A DNA stretch of 64,000 bases from Streptomyces termitum (lineage in GTDB: Bacteria > Actinomycetota > Actinomycetes > Streptomycetales > Streptomycetaceae), in assembly GCF_014650175.1 (NCBI RefSeq), contig NZ_BMUL01000011.1, positions 206,322 to 270,321 on the forward strand, written 5' to 3'. The position numbers and the translations under genes are program-made. The stretch's first letter is position 1, and every line of letters begins with the position of its first letter. The notes under the pieces were generated by a model. That model saw only the letters and a list, made by a program, of their open reading frames with translations, ran no database searches and was not told the DNA's origin. This document shows positions 57,351 through 64,000 of the stretch, piece by piece.

Positions 57351-59037
57351 CCCCGGCCAGCAGCGCCCGCACCTCCCCCTTCAGGAGCTTCCCCGACGCG
57401 TTCCTGGGCAGCTCCCCGGCGTACGGCAGCAGGTGCGCGGGCACCTTGAAGGCGGCCAGCCGCGCGGCGGCGTGCGCCCGCAGCTCCGCCGCCCCCGCCC
57501 CGGCGCCCGGCCGCAGCACGACGACCGCCCCGACCTCCTCCCCCAGGACCGGGTGCGCCACCCCCGCCACCGCCGCGTCCACCACGTCCGGATGGTCCAG
57601 GAGCACCCGCTCCACCTCCGCGCAGTAGACGTTCTCCCCGCCCCTGACCACCATGTCGGTCAGCCGGTCCACCACCGACACCCGGCCCTCCGCGTCGATC
57701 CGCGCCAGGTCCCCGGTGCGGAACCAGCCGCCGGGCGCGAAGGCCGCCCGGGTCGCGGCGTCGTCCCGCCAGTACCCCCGGAACAGCGACTGGCCGCGCA
57801 GCCACAGCTCGCCCACCCCGTCCGGCCCCGGCTCCCCGATCCGCGCCTCGGTCGCGGGCGAGGGCCGCCCCGCGCTCCCCGGACGCGCCCGGTACGCGTC
57901 CCCCGCGTTCGCCAGCACCCCGCCGCAGGTCTCGGTCAGCCCGTACCCGTTCCGCGGCTGGATCCGCTCCCCGTACGCCTCCGCCAGCCCCCGCACGATC
58001 CCCGGCGGCGGCGCGGACCCGCCCGTGCTCAGCAGCGTCAGCGACTCCAGCGGGTCACCGGTCTCCCAGGCCAGGTCGAGGAGCCGGAGCGCGGTCGCGG
58101 GCACGCCCGCGTAGTGGGTGACCCGGTGCTCCCGGATCAGCTCCAGGGCCCGCCCGGCGTCCCACCTCCGCATCATCACCAGGCTGCCGCCGGCCGCCAT
58201 CACCGCGTAGAGCGAGGTGAAGGCGGCGACGTGGAAGAACGGGAAGGTGGTCAGCGACACCATCCGCCCGCCGCCCCCGGGCCGCTCGCCCCGGGCCAGC
58301 GCGGCGGCCGCCGCGAAGTACCTCGGGTGCACGGTGGCCCCCGCCTGCGCGAGGTGGGTGGCGACGGCGCCCTTGGGGCGTCCGGTGGTGCCGGAGGTGT
58401 AGAAGATCGTGGCGTCGTGCTCGGGCAGCACGTCGACGTCGGGCGGCCCGGCGTACGGATCGTCGTCGACGGCGTACGGCACGAACCCGCCGCCCGGACC
58501 CCCCTCCAGGGCGTCCAGGCCGTCCCGGTCGTCCAGGTCGTCCCGGTCGTCCAGGTCGTCCCGGTCGTCCTCCGGGAAGACGATGCCCGGCACCCCGGTG
58601 CGGCGCGCCCAGCCGGCGACGCGGGCCGCCCGCTCCCCGTCGACCAGGAGCAGCCGGGGCGCGCAGTCGTCCAGGGCGTACGCGCACTCGTCCTCGGTCC
58701 ACCAGGCGTTGAGCGGCACCGCGACCAGGCCGGCGAGCTGCGCCGCCCAGAAGGCGACCTGCCACTCCGGCCGGTTCCGCATGACGACCGCGACCCGGTC
58801 CCCGGGCACCAGCCCGTACTCCCCCGCCATCCCGCGGGCCAGCCCGCAGGCCGCGTCGAAGAAGGCCCGGTAGCTCATCACGCCGCCGTCGTGCACCAGG
58901 AAGTCCCGCTCCCCGTACGCCCAGACGGCCTCCACGAACTCCCGCAGGGTCCGCGGCCCGGCCGCGTACACCCCGTCCCGCACCTCGAACGGCGCTCCCG
59001 CACCGCTCAGCCACCGCTCCTCCCGGCTCCCGTCCAC
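57337..59037 (-). CDS. Class I adenylate-forming ligase (acyl-CoA synthetase / free-standing A-domain type)
   Basis: 566 residues from GTG 59037 (GAGGGA six bases upstream). Core motifs: A3 YTSGTTGRPKGAVATH, A5 NGYGLTETCGG, A7 GWFRTGDLARID, A8 near VVDRLTDMVVRGGENVYCAE and A10 PRNASGKLLKGEV with the catalytic Lys. It activates a carboxylic acid as acyl-AMP and passes it to CoA or a carrier-protein thiol. The acyl pocket resembles fatty/aryl acid ligases rather than amino-acid A-domains. It lies in one strand with a free carrier protein and a condensation enzyme, so loading that carrier is the probable job. An Asp/Arg repeat lies at about residues 155-172. Confidence 0.9.
   Translation of the reverse strand: MDGSREERWLSGAGAPFEVRDGVYAAGPRTLREFVEAVWAYGERDFLVHDGGVMSYRAFFDAACGLARGMAGEYGLVPGDRVAVVMRNRPEWQVAFWAAQLAGLVAVPLNAWWTEDECAYALDDCAPRLLLVDGERAARVAGWARRTGVPGIVFPEDDRDDLDDRDDLDDRDGLDALEGGPGGGFVPYAVDDDPYAGPPDVDVLPEHDATIFYTSGTTGRPKGAVATHLAQAGATVHPRYFAAAAALARGERPGGGGRMVSLTTFPFFHVAAFTSLYAVMAAGGSLVMMRRWDAGRALELIREHRVTHYAGVPATALRLLDLAWETGDPLESLTLLSTGGSAPPPGIVRGLAEAYGERIQPRNGYGLTETCGGVLANAGDAYRARPGSAGRPSPATEARIGEPGPDGVGELWLRGQSLFRGYWRDDAATRAAFAPGGWFRTGDLARIDAEGRVSVVDRLTDMVVRGGENVYCAEVERVLLDHPDVVDAAVAGVAHPVLGEEVGAVVVLRPGAGAGAAELRAHAAARLAAFKVPAHLLPYAGELPRNASGKLLKGEVRALLAGVSSG
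58519..58572 (-). repeat. Three 18-base tandem repeats in the ligase gene
   Basis: Unit GTCGTCCCGGTCGTCCAG (plus strand) occurs three times with small changes, giving the acidic-basic peptide DDRDDLDDRDDLDDRD. It is in a surface loop between domains of the ligase and probably varies between strains. Confidence 0.85.
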
Positions 59038-59128
59038 GCGCGTCCCTCCCCGCCCGGCCGGCCCCTCCGGCCGCCGTTTCCGCACGACCCTGCCACAGGG
59101 GCGCGCCGGAGGGGCGGCGGGCCGGGGC

Positions 59129-60535
59129 TCAGCGCGCGGCCGTGGTCCCGCCGCGGAGCGGGGCGACCGCCTCGGCGGGCGTGATCCGGCCGTGGACGCT
59201 CTCCACGAGGAGGGCCTCCATGGCGCGGAGCAGGCCCTCGATCACCGGCACCGGCAGGTAGTGGGTGTCCGCCATGAGGAAGAGGTGGAGGCTGTCGGGC
59301 GCGTAGGGGGTGTGCACGAAGTACTTGGCGTCCTGGCGGGCCCACGAGCCGATGAAGGAGACCTCGCTCTTCTCGCGGAGCGCGAGCAGTCCCTCGGCGT
59401 CGTCGTCGGCGAGGTCCGGCAGGTCGTCCCAGCGGTCCTGCATCCGGACGTCGTTGAAGAACGCCGACAGGTCGACGTCGCCGCCGCGGGCGGCGCGGAC
59501 CCGCTCGCGCACCCGGTCCATGGCCTCCGGGTCGTACTCGCCGCTGCGGTAGGCGCCCATCGCGGTGAGGAAGCCGCCGCGGACGGCCTCCTCGAAGGTG
59601 CCGGTGCCGACGTCCATGGTGAACAGCGCGTTCTCGGTCTGGGCGCCGACCATGCTCTGGAGCCGGGGCTCGTTGCGGTTGCCCGCGATGAGGAGCATGA
59701 CCGCCCGGTCGTGGCCGGTGTACGCGGCGAGGGTGACGGCGGCGGCGGTGAGGAGCACCGTGCTGGTGCTGACCCGGCAGCGGTCGGCGAGCCGCTGGGC
59801 CGCGACGGCCCCGGCGACGGAGTCCAGGCGGAGGCGGACGAAGCGCTCCGGGTCGTCCTCGGCGGCGGCGCCGGCCGGGGGCGGGAAGTCGAAGTGGGTG
59901 GCGGGCACGGTGCCGAGCGCGCGCTCCCAGTGGTCCAGGGCCGCCCGGCCGCGCCGGGCGCCCTCGCCCTCCTGCTGGTGGCGGGCCTGGTCGAGGGGCT
60001 GCCACGGCACCGGGTCGAGCTCCTCGCCGCGCAGCAGGCGGCCCAGCTCGTCCTCCAGGACGCGGACGCCGCTGAAGTCGCTGGCCTGGTGGGAGACGAC
60101 GAGGACCAGCCAGGCGGGACGGCCGCCGTCGGTGAGGATCGCGTACCGCATGCCGAACTCCTCGGCGTTGCGGAAGGGGGCGGCGGCGAGGTCCCGGGCG
60201 AAGGCCAGGGCCTCGTCCTCGCCCGCCCCGTCGGCGGGGTGCAGGCCGACGGAGAGGGTGCCGTCGGCGTGGACGGTCTGCACCGGCCCCTCGGGCTTCT
60301 GCTCGAAGGTGGTGCGCAGCGCCTCGTGGCGGGTGACGAGCGTGCCGAGGACGGCGAGGACCCGCTCGGTGGTGATGCCGTCGGGGAGCCGGTGGGCGCG
60401 CGGGAGGTTGAAGTAGTGGGCCCCCTCGTCGAGCCAGCGGATGGACCGCCAGATCGCCTGCTGGCCCCAGCTCATGGGGGCCTGCCCGGAGCGCGGGCCG
60501 GAGAACGGGACCGACAGGGTGGTGTGCGATGACAT
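59129..60535 (-). CDS. Stand-alone NRPS condensation-domain protein with altered HHxxxDG motif
   Basis: 468 residues from ATG 60535 with GAGGAA about six bases upstream. C-domain landmarks: PMSWGQQAIWRSIRWLDEGA (C1), VTRHEALRTTFEQ (C2), VVSHQASDFSG (C3), a C4-C5-like LIAGNRNEPRLQSMVGAQTE and a late FFND. In C3 the usual HHxxxDG reads SHQASDF: the second, catalytic His and the Asp remain, but the first His is Ser and the Gly is Phe. It would condense a carrier-bound acyl group with an amine or alcohol. Nothing else is fused, unlike modular NRPS. The 91-base gap to the ligase gene has a 10-bp inverted repeat (59062-59071, 59105-59114). Confidence 0.85.
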   Translation of the reverse strand: MSSHTTLSVPFSGPRSGQAPMSWGQQAIWRSIRWLDEGAHYFNLPRAHRLPDGITTERVLAVLGTLVTRHEALRTTFEQKPEGPVQTVHADGTLSVGLHPADGAGEDEALAFARDLAAAPFRNAEEFGMRYAILTDGGRPAWLVLVVSHQASDFSGVRVLEDELGRLLRGEELDPVPWQPLDQARHQQEGEGARRGRAALDHWERALGTVPATHFDFPPPAGAAAEDDPERFVRLRLDSVAGAVAAQRLADRCRVSTSTVLLTAAAVTLAAYTGHDRAVMLLIAGNRNEPRLQSMVGAQTENALFTMDVGTGTFEEAVRGGFLTAMGAYRSGEYDPEAMDRVRERVRAARGGDVDLSAFFNDVRMQDRWDDLPDLADDDAEGLLALREKSEVSFIGSWARQDAKYFVHTPYAPDSLHLFLMADTHYLPVPVIEGLLRAMEALLVESVHGRITPAEAVAPLRGGTTAAR

Positions 60536-60554
60536 GCGTTTCCTCACAGGGACG

Positions 60555-60818
60555 TCAAGGACGGCAGAGGTGTCGGGGCGGCGGGGGCTGCGGGGGCGTT
60601 TCGAGCAGGCGGGCGGCGGTGGTGCGGGGGCGCACGGCCGCGCGCAGCCGCAGCCGCGGCCGGGCCGCGCGGACGTCGTCGCGGCGGCCCGGCACCCGGG
60701 CCCGCGCGAGGCGCCGCCGCTCCCGCGGGAGGAGCGGTTCCCCGTCCGGGCCGGGGCGGGACGGCACCTCGGCCGCGGGGGCGGCGACGGCGGGCGCGGG
60801 ACCGGCGCGGCGGGTCAC
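60555..60818 (-). CDS. Small Arg/Pro-rich ORF coupled to the isochorismatase gene
   Basis: 87 residues. GTG 60818-60816 overlaps the TGA of the upstream hydrolase (GTGA), and the stop is 20 bases before the condensation gene start, so it fits the operon exactly. The sequence begins MTRRAGPAPAVAAPAAEVPS and becomes Arg-rich (RERRRLARARVPGRRDDVRA) with a Pro-rich end. No domain or hydrophobic core is visible. It may be a real small protein, a decayed gene or chance in very GC-rich DNA. The tight coupling is the only positive evidence. Confidence 0.45.
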   Translation of the reverse strand: MTRRAGPAPAVAAPAAEVPSRPGPDGEPLLPRERRRLARARVPGRRDDVRAARPRLRLRAAVRPRTTAARLLETPPQPPPPRHLCRP

Positions 60819-61486
60819 GGCCGGGCGGCGGCCAGCAGGGCGGACACGTGGTCGGTGGTGAGCACCTGCACGCCGATCCCCGCGATCTCGGCGAGCCCCT
60901 GTTCGCTGGTGCGCGACAGCGCGTCCTCGACGGCGACCAGCCGGAAGTCCCGCTCGCTGGCCTCGATGAGGGCGGCGCGCGGGCAGTTGGGCAGGTTGCA
61001 GCCGGTGAACACCAGGGTGTCCACGCCGTGTTCGGCGAGCAGGCCCTCCAGGGAGGTGCGGTAGAAGGCGCCCCAGCGCGGCTTGAAGACCGCGTACTCG
61101 CGCGGCCCGAGGAGCTGGTGGCCGGGGCCCCGCAGCAGCGCCTCCGGGTCGAGCGCGGGCGCGTCCCCGGGGGCGATCCCGGCCGCGAGCGCGCTGCCGG
61201 GGGTGCCGGGGGCGACCACGGGGGTGCCGTCGGCGAGGAGGGTGCGGCGGACCAGGTCGGCGTTGCCGCCGCCCTTCTCGTACAGCCGGACGACGTGGAA
61301 GACGGGGCGGCCGGCGGCGCGGAACTCCTCGGTGAGGCGGCGGACCCGGGGCAGCACCTCGGTGGTGCCGGGGATGCCGTGGGGGCTCTCGGAGAGGAAG
61401 TCGTTCTGGAGGTCGATGGTGACGAGGGCCGACGTCGCGAGGCGGGGGACGAGGTACGGGTCGTCCGTCAGCGGTGCGGGGCTCAT
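60815..61486 (-). CDS. Isochorismatase-family cysteine hydrolase
   Basis: 223 residues from ATG 61486, overlapping the carrier-protein stop (ATGA). The catalytic triad is intact: Asp in LVTIDLQNDF, Lys in VFKPRWGAFY and Cys in FTGCNLPNCPRAAL, with a cis-peptide-like position ahead of the Cys. The family includes isochorismatase, nicotinamidase and N-carbamoyl amidases. A catalytic Cys points to amide or carbamoyl hydrolysis rather than isochorismate cleavage, which lacks Cys. In this cluster it could trim an amide or supply a building block. Confidence 0.9.
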   Translation of the reverse strand: MSPAPLTDDPYLVPRLATSALVTIDLQNDFLSESPHGIPGTTEVLPRVRRLTEEFRAAGRPVFHVVRLYEKGGGNADLVRRTLLADGTPVVAPGTPGSALAAGIAPGDAPALDPEALLRGPGHQLLGPREYAVFKPRWGAFYRTSLEGLLAEHGVDTLVFTGCNLPNCPRAALIEASERDFRLVAVEDALSRTSEQGLAEIAGIGVQVLTTDHVSALLAAARP

Positions 61487-61722
61487 CCCTGCGCCTCGGC
61501 GGGGGTGAGGAAGCGCTCCCGGATGCGGTCGAGGGTGCAGAAGTCGTCGATGCTGACCTCCTGGAGGTCGATGGTGCGGCCGGAGACGCTCTCCAGGAGG
61601 TAGATGAACTCCAGGAAGTCGAGGGAGTCGATGAGCCGGGCCTCGATGAGGTCCTCGTCGGGGGCGATGGTGCCGTCGAGTCCGGGGTTCTTCTCGTGGA
61701 TCCAGGCGATGACGCGTTCCAT
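61483..61722 (-). CDS. Free-standing acyl/peptidyl carrier protein
   Basis: 79 residues from ATG 61722 with AAGGAG 10 bases upstream. A four-helix carrier with the phosphopantetheine Ser in LIDSLDFLEFIYLLE (DSL motif). The acidic helix-2 region and absence of other domains are typical of discrete carriers. It should tether the acyl group activated by the ligase for the condensation enzyme or methyltransferase. Flanked by the methyltransferase (32-base gap) and the hydrolase (overlap). Confidence 0.93.
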   Translation of the reverse strand: MERVIAWIHEKNPGLDGTIAPDEDLIEARLIDSLDFLEFIYLLESVSGRTIDLQEVSIDDFCTLDRIRERFLTPAEAQG

Positions 61723-61754
61723 GGCGGACTGCTCCTTCTTCTGGTGGGTGGTGG

Positions 61755-62762
61755 CTACGCGGGCTTCCGGCCGACGAGCAGGCGGGCGGAGGGCTCCGGG
61801 GTGCGGCGGACCTCGACGTCGGCGAAGCCTGCCGCGGCCATCAGCTCGGCCATCTCCGGCGCGGTGTAGCTGCGGCCGCCGCTCCAGAGCACGAGGGCAG
61901 AGAGGTTGTGCAGGGTGGTGAAGACGGGGGCGGTGCGGGACTCCTCCAGGAAGTGGCCGTGGACGAGGACCCGGCCGCCCGGGCGCAGCGCGGCGAGGGC
62001 CCGGCGGAGGATGTCGAGGCCCTTGTCCCGGCTCTCCTGGTGCAGCACGTTGGAGAGGAGGACGATGTCGAGGCCGGTGCCGAAGGCGTCGCGGTAGTAG
62101 TCGCCCTCGCGGACGGTGACGCGGTCGGCGAGCCCGGCGTCGGCGACGGTGGTGCGGGCGAGGGGGACGACGCCGGGCAGGTCGACGATCTCGCTGCGGG
62201 CCTCGGCCCACGCCTTGCAGAGGGCGATGCTGTAGGTGCCGGCGCCGCCGCCGATGTCGGCGATGCGGACCGGGCCGGGGTCCTCCAGGGTGTCGGCGAG
62301 GCCCTGCGCGGTGCGGGCGTTGTAGACGTGCATGCCGAGGATGAAGTCCTCGACGTAGGCGGGGTCGTCGCCGAGGCGGGTGTCGCGGTGCTCGACGGCG
62401 TGGCCGAGCCGGACGGCTTCGCCGAGGTCGCCCCAGGGGCCGTACCAGCGGCTCATGACGTCCACCCAGCGGCTGATGGACTCGGGCGAGCCGCTGGTGA
62501 GGAGCCGGGCGGAGGCGGGGGCGTTGGCGTAGGCGCCGGTGTCGGGGTCGCGGACGAGGAGGCGGAGTCCGGTGGCGGCGTCGAGGAGCCGGCGGCAGGG
62601 CTCGGCGGGGAGGGAGAGCCGGGCGGCGAGGTCGTCGCAGCCGAGGGGGCCGTCGGCGAGGGCGTCGAAGACGCCGAGGTTCGTGGCGGAGAAGAGGACC
62701 TGGGCGTGCCAGTAGCCGAAGGCCATCTGGCTGATCTGGCCGAGCTGGAGGTCGAGGGCCAT
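61755..62762 (-). CDS. SAM-dependent O-methyltransferase, dimerising plant-OMT/TcmN class
   Basis: 335 residues from ATG 62762. An N-terminal winged-helix dimerisation domain at 1-90 (GYWHAQVLFSATNLGVFDAL, LAARLSLPAEPCRRLLDAAT) is followed by the SAM-binding motif RIADIGGGAGTYSIAL, DLPGVVPLART, GDYYRDAFGTGLDIVLLSNV and LHQESRDKG with the base histidine, and RPGGRVLVHGHFLEE. Such enzymes methylate phenolic or enolic oxygens of natural products. It starts four bases after the flavoprotein stop. Confidence 0.92.
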   Translation of the reverse strand: MALDLQLGQISQMAFGYWHAQVLFSATNLGVFDALADGPLGCDDLAARLSLPAEPCRRLLDAATGLRLLVRDPDTGAYANAPASARLLTSGSPESISRWVDVMSRWYGPWGDLGEAVRLGHAVEHRDTRLGDDPAYVEDFILGMHVYNARTAQGLADTLEDPGPVRIADIGGGAGTYSIALCKAWAEARSEIVDLPGVVPLARTTVADAGLADRVTVREGDYYRDAFGTGLDIVLLSNVLHQESRDKGLDILRRALAALRPGGRVLVHGHFLEESRTAPVFTTLHNLSALVLWSGGRSYTAPEMAELMAAAGFADVEVRRTPEPSARLLVGRKPA

Positions 62763-62766
62763 GGGG

Positions 62767-63837
62767 TCATGTCCTTCCGGAGGCGGCGGGGGCGGGGGCG
62801 GCCGGTGCCGCGGTGGCGGTACGGCCCCGGTAGCGGGCGACGACCGCGGCGGCCGGGGTGACGGCGGTGATGCGCGCGGTGCCGAGCCCGGCGTAGCGGG
62901 CCATGTCGTCGACGCGGCCCTCCGCCTCGGTGGTGGGTGCGGCGGCGGAGCCGAGGGGCACCGGGCGGCGGCGGCCGTCGGCGACGGTGGTCCAGGCGAT
63001 GAAGCGGGCGGGCGGCGGCGCGGGGGCCTCGGTGACCGGCCCGCGCAGCACCCGGTGGGCGCGGCCCGGCCAGCCGATGGTGAAGCGGTCGGTGAGGGTG
63101 GTGCCGTCCTCGCCGGTGGTGACGAGGGCCTGCTTGTACGCGGGGTGGGCGGCGGACTCGGCGGCGGCGACGAACGCGGTGCCGCAGAGGCAGCCGGAGG
63201 CCCCGGCGTCGAGCAGGACGGCGAGGTCGGCGGCGTCGTGGAGGCCGCCGGCGGGGAGGAGGACCCGGCCGGGGAGGGCGGCGGCGGTACGGGCGAGGAG
63301 GGTGCGCAGCGGCAGGGTGCCGAGGTGGTGGCCGCCGGCCTCGGTGCCCTGGAGGGCGAGGGCGGCGGCGCCCAGGCCGTCGGCGCGGGCGGCGTCCTCG
63401 GGGGTGCCGGTCTGGACGAGGAGCCGGTGGCCGGCGTCGGTGACCAGGCGGGCGAGGCCGGCGGGCGGGAGCCCGTAGCTGTTGAGGACGAGGGGCCGGT
63501 CGGCGGCGTCGAGCGCGGCCCGGATCTGGCCGTCCAGGAGCCGGCCGGCGACTTCCGGGATGACGTTGACGCCGAAGGTCCCGGCGGTGCGGGCCGCCGT
63601 GTCGCGGACGAGTGCGGCGGCCTCGTCCGGGGCCGCCTTGTAGAGGGCGACGGTGCCGAGCGCGCCGGCGTCGGCGACGGCGGCGGCGAGGGCGGGCCCG
63701 GCGACGCCGCCCATGCCGGCCTGGACGAGGGGGAAGTCGACGCCGAGGGCGGCGGCGCCGCGGGCGAGGGCGGCCTCGCGGCCGGCGGCGGGATCGGGGG
63801 CGGCCGTCGTGGCGCCGCCCGGGTCAGGGGCGGACAT
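62767..63837 (-). CDS. Nitronate monooxygenase / 2-nitropropane dioxygenase family flavoprotein
   Basis: 356 residues from ATG 63837. A TIM barrel with FMN contacts: PLVQAGMGGVAGPALAAAVA at the start, VLNSYGLPP, LALQGTEAGGHHLGT (the diagnostic QGxEAGGH) and LLPAGGLHDAADLAVLLDAG, then GCLCGTAFVAAAE. Family members oxidise nitronates; relatives serve as enoyl reductases (FabK) or as oxidases in antibiotic clusters (BtrO-like). The presence here hints at a nitrogen-oxygen or desaturation step, unproven. Its start overlaps the preceding gene by 14 bases. Confidence 0.9.
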   Translation of the reverse strand: MSAPDPGGATTAAPDPAAGREAALARGAAALGVDFPLVQAGMGGVAGPALAAAVADAGALGTVALYKAAPDEAAALVRDTAARTAGTFGVNVIPEVAGRLLDGQIRAALDAADRPLVLNSYGLPPAGLARLVTDAGHRLLVQTGTPEDAARADGLGAAALALQGTEAGGHHLGTLPLRTLLARTAAALPGRVLLPAGGLHDAADLAVLLDAGASGCLCGTAFVAAAESAAHPAYKQALVTTGEDGTTLTDRFTIGWPGRAHRVLRGPVTEAPAPPPARFIAWTTVADGRRRPVPLGSAAAPTTEAEGRVDDMARYAGLGTARITAVTPAAAVVARYRGRTATAAPAAPAPAASGRT

Positions 63838-64000
63838 CGCGGAGGTGGTCGAGGGCCTTTTCGGCGGTGCCGTGGGCGAGGATCATGGCGTGGACCCAGC
63901 GTTCCGTGCCGAAGGCGACGCAGGCGCTGTAGGCGGTGCCGTGGGAACCGGCGGTGATGCCCAGGCGCTCGCCGAAGAAGTTGCGGTGGCGGTTGACGGA
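63824..64000 (-). CDS. Partial gene of unknown family at the window edge
   Basis: Only the last 58 residues are inside: SVNRHRNFFGERLGITAGSH, then TAYSACVAFGTERWVHAMIL and a helical end AHGTAEKALDHLRDVRP. It shares the operon, overlapping the flavoprotein start by 14 bases. The mix of short aromatic helices does not identify a family to me. An acyltransferase or a DUF found in discrete-carrier clusters is possible. The beginning lies beyond 64000. Confidence 0.7.
   Translation of the reverse strand, partial: SVNRHRNFFGERLGITAGSHGTAYSACVAFGTERWVHAMILAHGTAEKALDHLRDVRP

Noticed and set aside
60815..61486. True isochorismatase for a catechol siderophore
   Set aside because: It has the catalytic Cys that siderophore isochorismatases lack, and there is no isochorismate synthase or 2,3-dihydroxybenzoate dehydrogenase in view.
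1..64000. Very long open frames opposite or out of frame with real genes, for example near 13.3-17.9, 33.6-37.6 and 37.7-41.1 kb
   Set aside because: They arise from extreme third-position GC in the true genes. They lack ribosome sites and family motifs, and show Arg/Gly/Pro-biased composition.
1..64000. CRISPR arrays, insertion sequences, integrases or phage genes
   Set aside because: No spaced repeats, transposase motifs or phage proteins were seen. The tandem repeats found are short and contiguous, with no spacers.

Overview
The window is very GC-rich actinobacterial chromosome and almost certainly Streptomyces. Support comes from an HrdD-type sigma factor behind a SigR-type promoter, a SepX/GlpR divisome membrane protein, a DUF6227-like protein, an encoded-CCA tRNA-Ala, frequent GTG and TTG starts, and apparently leaderless genes. 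From memory, the galU-to-hrdD stretch resembles the conserved core of Streptomyces chromosomes. The two ends look more accessory.

Layout. 1-6.3 kb: two acetyltransferases, a small charged protein, a coupled SDR / alpha-beta hydrolase / Baeyer-Villiger monooxygenase operon divergent from a MerR regulator, and exonuclease III. 6.4-17.8 kb: a large secreted-protein locus with a DNRLRE/lectin/FG-GAP surface protein, an RHS/YD-repeat polymorphic-toxin gene broken by two frame changes, and a coupled lipoprotein. 18-24 kb: tRNA-Ala, then the sepX/glpR, rimJ-like, mog, moaC, glp (moeA-like), galU block, and divergent 5-formyl-THF cyclo-ligase. 24-32 kb: penicillin-acylase-family hydrolase, a CPA1 cation/proton antiporter that seems to start at CTG, an MFS exporter, an FmdB zinc ribbon behind a CIRCE element, a CpaB/RcpC-like protein and MscL.

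32.5-42.4 kb is a respiratory/fermentative module, unusual for a filamentous aerobe. It has a membrane cytochrome-b-like protein, a molybdenum oxidoreductase, a four-cluster ferredoxin, a Rieske protein, pyruvate formate-lyase with its activase, and NarK. DevR/DosR-like palindromes sit upstream of pflB and narK, and related motifs lie before a questin-oxidase-like gene at 51 kb. This suggests one hypoxia or redox-sensing control. 43-57 kb: LtrA-like protein, Nudix hydrolase, P1 peptidase, a DUF6227-like protein, then three regulator and target pairs (WYL with an MFS pump, MarR with a ring-cleavage-type dioxygenase, TetR with an MFS pump), hrdD and a secreted M6-like protease.

57.3-64 kb (continuing past the window) is a compact minus-strand cluster of free-standing NRPS-type parts: an adenylating ligase, a stand-alone condensation-type enzyme with an altered active-site motif, a tiny Arg/Pro-rich ORF, an isochorismatase-fold hydrolase, a free acyl/peptidyl carrier protein, an O-methyltransferase, a nitronate-monooxygenase-family flavoprotein and a partial unknown gene. 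Most are coupled by start/stop overlaps. I do not recognise it as a known pathway. It and the RHS toxin tip plus lipoprotein pair are the best candidates for undescribed biology here.
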